A stretch of DNA of 64,000 nucleotides from JADHUC01 sp964623055 (GTDB taxonomy: Bacteria; Planctomycetota; Planctomycetia; Pirellulales; Pirellulaceae): contig CAZURK010000002.1 in the NCBI GenBank assembly GCA_964623055.1, forward strand, positions 62,001 through 126,000, written 5' to 3'. Numbering within the stretch: position 1 is the stretch's first letter; every line of letters begins with the position of its first letter. The position numbers and the translations under genes were made by a program. Positions 1 through 8,118 of this stretch are shown here, one piece after another. The notes under the pieces were generated by a model that was not told the DNA's origin, ran no database searches, and saw only the letters and a program-made list of their open reading frames with translations.

Positions 1-480
1 CTCTTCGGGCCAAGGCTTCTTGAAAGGCTGAAGGCTGGAGGCTGAAGGCTGAAGGGAGATCGCCACGCCGCCTGGTGCGAGCACACGCGTGATTTCCTCA
101 TTTGTCACCTGACACTGGCCACTTACCACTACCAGATTCACCAGATTGTCGATGTACGGTAGGCGTTCGCCAATCCAATGAGCGACGGACACCTTCTCGT
201 ACAGGCCCAACTCGCGGATGTGTTTGCGCGCCATTGAAACGTTAGCCGGATCGCTATCCAGGCCGTGTACGAGGTAGCCGTCGTTGCCGTGAAATGCCGC
301 GGTGAGCCTCCCATCGCCGCAGCCGACATGCACAACCAAGCCGCCATGCACCCCCGCAGTTTCAAGGATGCGGTTGGCCTCGTTTGCGGACGAGGTATCG
401 GGCTCTTCCGCATTGGTCGCTCCAATGTTCGCGGCTATCAATACAGCGGCAGCGAAAGCCATTGCGTTTCCGGTTTTCAT
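1..480 (-). CDS. PQQ-propeller family protein with N-terminal secreted methyltransferase-like domain (C-terminus outside window)
   Basis: The open frame runs from ATG at 480 to the left window edge without a stop, so only the first 160 residues are seen. A signal peptide (MKTGNAMAFAAAVLIAANIG..., cleavage near residue 24) is followed by a class I SAM-methyltransferase-like fold. It has a clear motif I (VVHVGCGDGRL) and a second-strand acidic motif (HGLDSDPANV). The end of the visible part (KKPWPEE) matches the linker that normally precedes the PQQ-type beta-propeller in large planctomycete secreted proteins. That assignment is family knowledge; the propeller itself is not visible here. Between the GGVAISL and KKPWPEE segments lies a short stretch (QPSASSLQPF) encoded by a GGCTGAAGGCT-type repeat. 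It is likely exported, so whether the SAM site is used outside the cytoplasm is unclear. Confidence 0.72.
   Translation of the reverse strand, partial: MKTGNAMAFAAAVLIAANIGATNAEEPDTSSANEANRILETAGVHGGLVVHVGCGDGRLTAAFHGNDGYLVHGLDSDPANVSMARKHIRELGLYEKVSVAHWIGERLPYIDNLVNLVVVSGQCQVTNEEITRVLAPGGVAISLQPSASSLQPFKKPWPEE
25..56. repeat. GGCTGAAGGCT tandem repeat inside the PQQ/methyltransferase gene
   Basis: Four close copies of a 7-nt unit (GGCTGAA/GGCTGGA) lie in frame in the coding strand of the gene at 1-480, adding Q/P/S-rich residues. The same unit recurs in the kinase gene insert at 51101-51218. Confidence 0.7.
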
Positions 481-560
481 GACGATTCCTTCAACTTGAT
501 TCAGTGACTAGAGGACATGACAGTTGTCTCTTGGCCGATCGCAAGTGGCATGCCGACAGT

Positions 561-3500
561 CTATCTCTCCGCGTCTGACAATCGTCTGGCGGCATCTCTC
601 ATTTGTTTCACTGTCTTGGATAACTCCGCATTCCCGCTCTCAGCAATCTGGTCAGCGAACCGGTCGTACGCTTTGGCCGCCAACTCCAGATTGCGTGAAG
701 TCTCCAATGCCCGAGCGGCCGACATGGCTAGGTCCACATCGAGCGAATCGAGTTGCTTTTCGAGTTTTGCTTTGAGGAATGTCTTGACGAACTCGACTGT
801 CTGCTCTTGCTGCTGCCGATCCATCTTAGGGATGTTCGCGATACGGATTTCGAGCAGGACCCGAAGGGCCGTTTGGCAAGCCTTGGACCACCGGTCTTTG
901 TCCTGTTCGAGTATTCTCTCCGCAGCCAGCTTGAGCGTTGTCTGTGCCCTGATCTGATGCTCGGCGCGTTCTTGCGGCGTCTCTGGGCGAAACTTCTTCA
1001 GATCTTCAATGAACTTCATTAACTCGCTGGCGTCGCCTGCTGGTACGGTGTAGCGATCGACGAGGGACTCTTTGAATTGCAGTTTTTCGAGTGCCTTGGC
1101 GTCAATCATCCAAATTTCGTTGCCTTGGTTGCCCCGCAGATCCAGCGCAACCTTGGACCCGTCACGCGACCAGTCCAACATAGTGAACTGACCGGCCGCC
1201 AAACGCCCGCCTCGGCCGGTCTCGACATCGACGAGCCACAAACCCACAGCGTCAGTACCGCCGTAGCCACCAAAACCGATTCGTTTCCCATCCGCCGACC
1301 ATCCACCTAGAAAGCCGCGACCGCTCCCAGGAAACCGCCACCGCTTCAACACCTTTCCGCTGGCGATGTCCGCCACCAGGACTTGACTTCCCAACCGGTA
1401 GGCGACTTGTTTGCCGTCGGGCGAAATCGCTGGGTACCACCATGTCATATCCATCAGTTCGGTTGGCTTGGAATTTTCGGCGTCGACCTCGACGGACATG
1501 AGTTTCCGCTGTTTTCGCGAATGGAAAAACAGCGTCTTCCCGTCGGACGACCAAGTGGGAAAACCGCCGTCGGCCAGCTTCCGCGGCTTGCCACCGGCCG
1601 CCTCGACAACCTTCAGTTCTTCGGCGTTGCCATACCCGGTGACGTAGGCGATTAGCTTTCCGTCTCCCGGCGACCAGGCCGGGTCTTTTCCTGGTGCCAC
1701 TAGTTTGCTGACCTTGCTGGTTTCTAGGTCCAGGACCGCCAGTCCTCCCGTATCGTCGCGTGTTGTGCCGGGCGTTCCGCCCCCGAAAACGACTCGGGTC
1801 CCGTCAGGCGACCAACTGGATTTGTATCCTTTGGTTAGGGACTTGCCGCCCAGCTTCTTGATTTCGGCAATGGCGGCTTCTCGGCTTGGGGTCGCCGGGG
1901 CCGCGCCTGCCGCAGTCGCTGGGGCCAGGCGGGCTGGCAGGCGCGGCGAAACTCGAACCGGGGCACGAGGCACCGTGCCGGATTCTCCCAAGCGGGCTCG
2001 GTCGATACGTTCGTGGCCGTTACGCGTGAACAACGCCTGAAGCGTCTCATCGTCAATCGCTTCTTTCAGGAAGCGGACAGAACCGTCAGTGAAGCCCACG
2101 TGGAATCCGCCTTTCCACAATCCTAGGAGCCCCTTCTTTGGATCTTTGGTGTCGGGCACAAAATCGTCCGGCTTGGTCCAGATGACCGCGGACTTGTCGC
2201 ACGCCTCGACGATCATGATGGTCATGGATGTCCCATCCGTGACGTCCCTGAAACCGATTTGTTCCTGGCCGGGGAAGATGCCTTGCGGGCCGCTCACGCC
2301 CAGGTAGTTCGTCTTGCCCGATTCCGCCTTGCTGTTGGGAGACCTGAACGCGGCCGGCATCTTGGCGATCAATTCCTTGTTATGTTCGCTGTCCCAGGGC
2401 TCGTCCAAGCGGAACTGCTCGTACAGCGACTGTTGCTCCACGTAGGGCAACACGAGCACTCGCCAACTCAAAAGCGGCTTGCCATCCTTGCCAGTGCTGT
2501 AGGTGGGAGGCAAGCGTTTGTACGTGTCATAGTAATTGTGAATCGCCAGGCCCATCCACTTCAGGTTGTTCGCCGACTGGGCTTTGCGGGCCGCTTCGCT
2601 CTGCGGCGCCGGAGGTTCACCACGGCGAGGCTCTTCCTGGGGCGTCACGGTCTCGATCACCAGCTTGGCAGTTGGCCCGGCTGGCGTGCGTTGGATTTCG
2701 ATCACCAGAATCTGCTCCTGCCGTGAACGACGGCTCGGCTCCAGCGTGGGTATCTCGGGAATGCGTTGTCGGTCATCAATTTGGATCAGATTCCGAAGCA
2801 CCTGCATGTCGACGTCGGTGCGAATCGTGGTCACTGAACCGTCGACCCGCGCAAACACGCCACCCGAGGCCTTGTCGGTCTTGTAAGGCGCAGCGAACCC
2901 ACCTTCCTTGCCAATGCCGGGGAAATCGTCGTCGAAGGTGATGTCCTCGGGTTTCATCCAAGGGATCTTTCGTTCTGGACTCACCGACCCGACCAAGATC
3001 GTGTTGGAGGTGCCGTCCCAGAACTCCGAGATCCGCCGGCCTGCCACAGACCGATCCGCCCCACGCCACGACCTTGCAGACGGATTTTCTGGAAGTTTGT
3101 GGCCCTTGGGCAAGAAGCCTGTGCTTTCACCAACCGCGACTGCGTAATGGGAGTAGGTATCCTCGGTTTCGCCGTAGATCGGATCCTGGTAGACAGGGGG
3201 CACCTTCTCCAAGAGCAGCCTGTTATTGGGTCCGTCCCACGGTTCGTCAAACCGGTACTTTTCGTAGAGCACCCTCTGTTCCAAGAACGGCAAGATTAAC
3301 ACGCGCCAACTGTGCCACGGCTTGCCGTCCGGACCGTAAATCACCGCGGGCGGAAAGTGCTTGTAAACGTCATGGAAGTTGTGCATGGCCAGCGCGATTT
3401 GTTTCAGGTTGTTTTTGGACTGCGTGAGTCGAGCGGCCATGCGCGGACTCATGCCCAACGCCTCGCCGCGGGCGTCGGTGATGGCAACGATGTCCGGCAT

Positions 3501-4097
3501 CGCCTGAAGCTGAGATGTGGTGGATCCAGCCGGTCGGACCAAGATGAATTCATCACCTTTCTTCAGATGCTTTGCTGCGGCAGGCCCAACGCGGACCAGA
3601 GCTTGGCCCTCTTCTTCGACCTGCATGACATGGGCGCGAAATGCCTTCGCGCCGTCGATGGCTGGAGTACCCCGCAGGATGCCTTCAAAGACCGTCATTC
3701 TGTCCGATTCGGGCAAACCGGTGAGGCCCAAGAAATACCCTTCGGTCGTTTGGGATACTATCGCGGCCGCCACGTCAGGCGAAAAACCACTGCGAGCCAA
3801 GCTCTGTGCCATGCGTTCGGAAATCTGGACGCGAATGTGGATAGAGCCATCGGACGCAACCGAATCGACCTTGAAGGGCATCTTAGGGAACATCGGGATC
3901 AAGATGAAACGCAGCGAGGCCGTTTCGTCCGCCTGCAAGTCCTTCTCAGGAGCCGAATTCGCACCAAGATTCGGTGCTGTTTCGGCGGCGGCCTCGACGC
4001 CTGACGCTTCGCCACCGACGCCGACAGTTGCGCCCCGCAACAGCAAGGTACCGACAAGAGACACAAGCCCAAGGACACTACATGCAGACTTGAACAT
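561..4097 (-). CDS. Secreted protein: two DUF1559-type domains, TolB-like propeller, C-terminal helical domain
   Basis: 1178 residues from ATG 4097, chosen because AGGGGGA lies 7 nt upstream and a signal peptide follows (MFKSACSVLGLVSLVGTLLL). The first DUF1559 domain (about residues 230-450) begins QSKNNLKQIALAMHNFHD and the second (about 520-700) begins QSANNLKWMGLAIHNYYD. Family members normally carry an N-terminal type IV pilin helix, which is absent here. Residues about 740-1010 form TolB/WD-like blades (SSWSPDGTRVVF, PAWSPGDGKLIAY, PTWSSDGKTLFF, PAISPDGKQVAY). The last 160 residues are helical and resemble the N-terminal domain of the redoxin lipoprotein at 5885-7495 (shared DxWSKAxQTALxVLL). 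A P/A-rich linker at about residues 700-740 contains small inverted repeats. Its function is unknown; it may be a cell-surface or periplasmic protein. It is a tandem paralogue of the gene at 4247-5758. Confidence 0.75.
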   Translation of the reverse strand: MFKSACSVLGLVSLVGTLLLRGATVGVGGEASGVEAAAETAPNLGANSAPEKDLQADETASLRFILIPMFPKMPFKVDSVASDGSIHIRVQISERMAQSLARSGFSPDVAAAIVSQTTEGYFLGLTGLPESDRMTVFEGILRGTPAIDGAKAFRAHVMQVEEEGQALVRVGPAAAKHLKKGDEFILVRPAGSTTSQLQAMPDIVAITDARGEALGMSPRMAARLTQSKNNLKQIALAMHNFHDVYKHFPPAVIYGPDGKPWHSWRVLILPFLEQRVLYEKYRFDEPWDGPNNRLLLEKVPPVYQDPIYGETEDTYSHYAVAVGESTGFLPKGHKLPENPSARSWRGADRSVAGRRISEFWDGTSNTILVGSVSPERKIPWMKPEDITFDDDFPGIGKEGGFAAPYKTDKASGGVFARVDGSVTTIRTDVDMQVLRNLIQIDDRQRIPEIPTLEPSRRSRQEQILVIEIQRTPAGPTAKLVIETVTPQEEPRRGEPPAPQSEAARKAQSANNLKWMGLAIHNYYDTYKRLPPTYSTGKDGKPLLSWRVLVLPYVEQQSLYEQFRLDEPWDSEHNKELIAKMPAAFRSPNSKAESGKTNYLGVSGPQGIFPGQEQIGFRDVTDGTSMTIMIVEACDKSAVIWTKPDDFVPDTKDPKKGLLGLWKGGFHVGFTDGSVRFLKEAIDDETLQALFTRNGHERIDRARLGESGTVPRAPVRVSPRLPARLAPATAAGAAPATPSREAAIAEIKKLGGKSLTKGYKSSWSPDGTRVVFGGGTPGTTRDDTGGLAVLDLETSKVSKLVAPGKDPAWSPGDGKLIAYVTGYGNAEELKVVEAAGGKPRKLADGGFPTWSSDGKTLFFHSRKQRKLMSVEVDAENSKPTELMDMTWWYPAISPDGKQVAYRLGSQVLVADIASGKVLKRWRFPGSGRGFLGGWSADGKRIGFGGYGGTDAVGLWLVDVETGRGGRLAAGQFTMLDWSRDGSKVALDLRGNQGNEIWMIDAKALEKLQFKESLVDRYTVPAGDASELMKFIEDLKKFRPETPQERAEHQIRAQTTLKLAAERILEQDKDRWSKACQTALRVLLEIRIANIPKMDRQQQEQTVEFVKTFLKAKLEKQLDSLDVDLAMSAARALETSRNLELAAKAYDRFADQIAESGNAELSKTVKQMRDAARRLSDAER

Positions 4098-4246
4098 GAT
4101 TCTATCCCCCTTACCGAAACAGAAAGACAAGACTGGAGTTGTACCGACCATTCCACTCGGCAGTAACCTATTGACACAACCGCGAGTAGACCGCAAGTGA
4201 ACTGAGCGGTCAAGCGTTTTCTGACAAAGCGTGACAGCCAACCGTT

Positions 4247-5758
4247 TCAGGTTGTTTGCGGACTTGGCTTTGCGGGTCGCTTCGCTTTACGGCGCGGCGG
4301 TTCGCCAGGACGAAACTCTTCCTGGGGCGTCACGGTCTCGATCACCAGCTTGGCTTTTGGCCCGGCTGGCGTGCGTTGGATTTCGATCACCGCAATTTGC
4401 TCCTGCCGTGAGTAGAGGTGCGGCTCCAGCGTGGGTATCTTGGGAATGCGTTGTCCATCGGCGATTTGGATCAGATTCCGAAGCACATGCATTTCGATGT
4501 CGGCGCAAATCGAGGTCACCGAGCCGTCGGCCCGCACAAACGCACCGCCCGAGGCGTTGTCGGTCTTGAAAGGCGCAGCAAATCCTCCTTTCTTGCCAAT
4601 GCCGGGAAAATCGTCGTCGAAGACGATGTCCTCGGGCTTGGTCCAGGGAATCTTGCGAGTCGGGCTGACCGACCCCACAAGAATGCTGTTGGAAGAGCCG
4701 TCGCGGAAATCGCGAAGGGACGTGCCCATACGTGGGGCATACACACGCCTCGGATCGTCCATGCGATAACCCGCGGGGCGGAACGCCGTACCCTTGCCGA
4801 TCGCAACGGCGTAGTGCGTGTAGGGATCCTCGGACGAGCCGTAAACCGGATCGCGGTAGATGGAGGGAACCTTCACCAGCAGACGCTTATTGTTGGGCCC
4901 GTCCCACGGCTCGTCGAACTTGTACTGCTCGTACAGGCTCGCCTGCTCCAGGTATGGCAACAGCAGCACCCGCCAACTGTGCCACGGCTTGCCATCGGGT
5001 CCGTAAATCACAGCCGGCGGGAAGCACTTATGAACATCGTGGAAATTGTGCATGGCCAGCCCGATTTGCTTCAGGTTGTTCTTGGACTGCACGAGCCGGG
5101 CGGCCAGACGCGGATCCATGCCCAGCACGTCACCGCGGGCGTCGGTGACGGCAACGATGTCCGGCATCGCCTGAAGCTGAGCGGTGCTGGAGCCCGGCGG
5201 TCGCATCAAGACCAACGTGTCGCCCGTTTTCAGAGTCGATACGGCCTGAGGGCCGACGCGAAAAGTCGCCTTTCCTCCTTCCTGAACCCCGATCACCTGA
5301 ACGCGAATCGCGCTGACGCCTTCAAACTCCAGCGAATTCTGAGAGATATCCAAGATCGTCTGCTCGATGTAATCGGACTCCGGCAAACCCGTCAAACCGA
5401 ACAAGTACCCTTCCGTGAGGTTGCTGAAGATGCCCACCGAAAGCCCCATACGAGCGAGTTGGGCGGCCTGCCGTTCCGGTATCCTAATGCTGCCCCGAAC
5501 GGAGCCATCGGGCTGGACGGAGTCAATCTGATACGCCAGAGGCAAGCCCCTGATCGGCATGAAATAGAACCTCAGTTTCTCGTTCCCCGCTGGCTGAACG
5601 GATGGGCTCGGATCGAGGGTCGCCGCCGCTTCCTCGGCAGGTTTGGCGGCACCCTCGATGGCTGACGCTTCGCCACCGACGCCGCCACTGGCGCCCCACG
5701 ACATCAAGACACAGGCAAGAGACACAAGCCCCATCACACCACATGTTGACTTGAACAT
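4247..5758 (-). CDS. Truncated DUF1559-type secreted protein, tandem paralogue of the downstream gene
   Basis: 503 residues from ATG 5758 (AAGGGGAG upstream, signal peptide MFKSTCGVMGLVSLACVL). It is nearly collinear with the first half of the gene at 561-4097: the same N-terminal region (LGLTGLPESD-like), one DUF1559 domain (QSKNNLKQIGLAMHNFHD), and the same EIQRTPAGP-AKLVIETVTPQEE tract. It then diverges because one base is missing relative to the paralogue, and it ends RPAKPSPQTT. The DNA match continues in the shifted frame to the NNLK codons and stops there, so the second DUF1559 domain and the propeller are gone. About 110 bp of upstream DNA is also conserved between the copies. It may still make a stable one-domain protein. 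Confidence 0.72.
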   Translation of the reverse strand: MFKSTCGVMGLVSLACVLMSWGASGGVGGEASAIEGAAKPAEEAAATLDPSPSVQPAGNEKLRFYFMPIRGLPLAYQIDSVQPDGSVRGSIRIPERQAAQLARMGLSVGIFSNLTEGYLFGLTGLPESDYIEQTILDISQNSLEFEGVSAIRVQVIGVQEGGKATFRVGPQAVSTLKTGDTLVLMRPPGSSTAQLQAMPDIVAVTDARGDVLGMDPRLAARLVQSKNNLKQIGLAMHNFHDVHKCFPPAVIYGPDGKPWHSWRVLLLPYLEQASLYEQYKFDEPWDGPNNKRLLVKVPSIYRDPVYGSSEDPYTHYAVAIGKGTAFRPAGYRMDDPRRVYAPRMGTSLRDFRDGSSNSILVGSVSPTRKIPWTKPEDIVFDDDFPGIGKKGGFAAPFKTDNASGGAFVRADGSVTSICADIEMHVLRNLIQIADGQRIPKIPTLEPHLYSRQEQIAVIEIQRTPAGPKAKLVIETVTPQEEFRPGEPPRRKAKRPAKPSPQTT

Positions 5759-5884
5759 GGTCGCACTCCCCTTACCGAAACAGAAAAACAAGACTGGAAT
5801 TGTGCCGCCCTATCCCCCTGGCGGCAAGCCGTGACTCACCCACACGTAGATCGCAGGCAGACTAGCGGGTCAACGAACCGCGTG

Positions 5885-7495
5885 TCATTCATCCGAGCGT
5901 ACATTGACTATCAAGTGAGCATCATCAATATACGCGTCCATGTTCCTGGCACCATCGTAATACTTCGCATGGAACCCGTATTCTAGGAAACGTGTTCCGG
6001 TGACGATCGTGGCCGATCTTTCTTTCAGAACCCAGCGGTGATTCGAATAGAACCATCCCAGATCCTTTCTGGCCAGTTCCGCCTTGGAGGAATCTCTCAT
6101 GATTACCTCGATCTTTCCGCTGTCCCGCTGCTCTTCGAAGCCCGCCTGCCAGCCACCGAAGTCCATGCTCAACGCCCCTGTGTCGATCTTGTCTTCAGGG
6201 AAGCCTCTGCCAACCAGGTCGATCTGCTGATTGGTGTAGCTGGTTCGAGAGCCATCGGTAGATCCAAACAGGTATTTCGCCCCGTTGTGAGGCAAAGGGT
6301 TGCGAGATCGCTTGGTAGCGTGATCGGTCTCCCATTCGGCAAGTCCGACTTCGAATCCGCCGTTCTTCAGTAGGTTCACACCGTAAGGGGGAAGGCCGAT
6401 TTGCTGTTCAAGGAGTTGGCCAAGTTGATGTCTGTTGGCTGTGACAGAGGCGACGACTCCTTTCTTGTCGACGAAAATCGACACAGGCGCGTCGATCACT
6501 CCAAAGCGGACAACTGGAGATAGTCCGGCTTCCGCATCACCCCGTTTGATCAGGCCGCAAGGAAGCTCTTCCTTGGCGAGGAGTTTCTCGAGGGCCTCGT
6601 GTTCGGGGTCGGTGCAGATGACCAGCACGTCGAAGCCACGATCGCCATATCCCCGAAACGCGGCTTTCGCGTACCGCATCTCGTCGCGGCACGAACTCGA
6701 GCCGGCAGACAAAAAGCTGACCAGCACGACTTTGCCACGGTAAGCAGACCAATCGAGCAGAGCCCCGAGGTTTGTCGTGCCGCGCAGTTCGAGTGGTTTG
6801 CCGGGTAGTGCGAGTCGACGGGCTGCTCCTTCAAGCATGGCCACCTCCACCGCCAGCGTCTCGTCCTTTTGCCGGCCCACGAGTTCTGCGAAAACGGCGT
6901 AGCTCTTGGCCGCCAACTTAAGATGGCCAGTCCTTTCGAGCGTGTGACATGCCTCGGCGGCCAGACGAACGTCCTCCACGCGGATTGCCTTCTCGGACCT
7001 CGCCATCAGAAAGGTCTTGATGAAGTCCATCGTCTGCTGCAACTCGGCCGGATTGGCTCCGACCAACAGGCGGATGCGGTCCCTCAGCAACACCACCAGC
7101 GCCGTCTGGTAAGCCTTCGACCATTGGTCCTTCTCTATGCCGATGATTCTCTTCGCCGCAACGGTCAACGCAGCCGGCGCCTTCCGCCGATGTTCGGCAG
7201 ACTGCAGAGGCGTCTTGGGCTGAAAAGCCCCGACCTCTTCGATGAACGCCAACAACTCGTCCACGCCGCCGAGCGGCAACGCGTAGCTGATCGGCCGTTC
7301 CTCGGCGACTTCGGTCTTCGCGGGCGGCTGTTGCGCTCGCTTCACGGTTCCGCCGTCATCGGCCTGAGCGACTACTTCGGCGGTCGCCGGCTTGTTCTTC
7401 TTCGGCGTCTCGCCTTGCGGCGTGGCACTGCCTGCACAGGCTGCCACAGACACCGCCGCCAACGAAAGCAAGGGGACGTGAATCCGGATTCTCAT
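5885..7495 (-). CDS. Redoxin/TlpA-like lipoprotein with helical N-domain and C-terminal beta-sandwich
   Basis: 536 residues from ATG 7495 (GGAGAT upstream). The signal sequence MRIRIHVPLLSLAAVSVAAC ends in a lipobox-like VAAC, so it is probably lipid-anchored. Residues about 70-235 are a helical domain shared with the C-terminus of the protein at 561-4097. Residues about 240-380 are thioredoxin-fold/AhpC-TSA-like (GKVVLVSFLSAG, SCRDEMRYAK, GVVASV). The usual CxxC is missing, and only the second cysteine position (SSSC) remains, so classical dithiol exchange is unlikely. From about residue 385, NGGFEVGLAEWETD and the following strands look like a carbohydrate-binding or DUF642-like beta-sandwich. 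It lies 34 bp downstream of the GNAT gene on the same strand. Confidence 0.72.
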   Translation of the reverse strand: MRIRIHVPLLSLAAVSVAACAGSATPQGETPKKNKPATAEVVAQADDGGTVKRAQQPPAKTEVAEERPISYALPLGGVDELLAFIEEVGAFQPKTPLQSAEHRRKAPAALTVAAKRIIGIEKDQWSKAYQTALVVLLRDRIRLLVGANPAELQQTMDFIKTFLMARSEKAIRVEDVRLAAEACHTLERTGHLKLAAKSYAVFAELVGRQKDETLAVEVAMLEGAARRLALPGKPLELRGTTNLGALLDWSAYRGKVVLVSFLSAGSSSCRDEMRYAKAAFRGYGDRGFDVLVICTDPEHEALEKLLAKEELPCGLIKRGDAEAGLSPVVRFGVIDAPVSIFVDKKGVVASVTANRHQLGQLLEQQIGLPPYGVNLLKNGGFEVGLAEWETDHATKRSRNPLPHNGAKYLFGSTDGSRTSYTNQQIDLVGRGFPEDKIDTGALSMDFGGWQAGFEEQRDSGKIEVIMRDSSKAELARKDLGWFYSNHRWVLKERSATIVTGTRFLEYGFHAKYYDGARNMDAYIDDAHLIVNVRSDE

Positions 7496-7529
7496 AACGA
7501 TCTCCGTGTAGCGTAGGGTTTCTCGACGG

Positions 7530-8042
7530 CTAACTGGCAATATCGTGCCAGAGACGGGTAATCCAACGCCTTGTATCTTTCGTCAGGTCAAGCTGCATCT
7601 TTACATCATCCAGACCATCATCGATTCCGTTCGATACCCAGTTCTGGATGGCAAAACCAAATTTCTGAAAAAAGCCCTCCGTGTGCTGACTGGTCGTAAG
7701 ACACACCGCACGGACGTTCTCGCGGGTGACGATCTCGTTCAGCCGGGCCAGAAGGAGATACTCGCCAATGCGATTGCCGTGATAATCGGATGCAATCATT
7801 CCCCAACACAAATCGGCCGAGTCACTGCCATCCCGAATGCCGTATCCCCCACAGCCTACGATCTCATGGAATCGCTCGACGACGAAGTAAGGGCACCCCG
7901 ACGAATCGATGAAGGTCTCGAAATCCGTGCGCTCATGCTCGCGGAAGAACTGCGGAATGTTCGAGCAGAAGATCTCGACACAGTCACCGCGATCTTCTGG
8001 CAAGTATCGTCTGAACGCGAGTCTCATGGGCTTGTCACGCAT
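7530..8042 (-). CDS. GNAT-family N-acetyltransferase
   Basis: About 170 residues. The fold begins RLAFRRYLPEDRGDCVEIF, and the acetyl-CoA loop is recognisable in the stretch WGMIASDYHGNRIGEYLLLARL, followed by QHTEGFFQKFGFAIQNW, the typical GNAT C-terminal strand. This predicts transfer of an acetyl group to an amine; the substrate cannot be inferred. The start is uncertain. ATG 8042 (MRDKPMRLAF) fits the domain boundary but has no obvious Shine-Dalgarno, and ATG 8093 or 8027 are alternatives. There is no signal peptide, so it is cytoplasmic, unlike its secreted neighbours. Confidence 0.75.
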   Translation of the reverse strand: MRDKPMRLAFRRYLPEDRGDCVEIFCSNIPQFFREHERTDFETFIDSSGCPYFVVERFHEIVGCGGYGIRDGSDSADLCWGMIASDYHGNRIGEYLLLARLNEIVTRENVRAVCLTTSQHTEGFFQKFGFAIQNWVSNGIDDGLDDVKMQLDLTKDTRRWITRLWHDIAS

Positions 8043-8118
8043 TGTTTGACGTTCGAATAATATACCGTTTTCGCGTACGACGCGGGCTGGCATGGTTCTA
8101 TCGTCAATCAATCGCATT

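Noticed and set aside
1901..1980. Possible further repeat insertion in the linker of the DUF1559-TolB gene
   Set aside because: An 11-bp inverted repeat and a GGCAC/GTGCC palindrome are present, but an A/P-rich linker could give this by codon bias; there is no second copy in the window.
4418..5665. 415-codon plus-strand frame
   Set aside because: It is a shadow of the DUF1559 gene on the other strand, open only because of codon bias.
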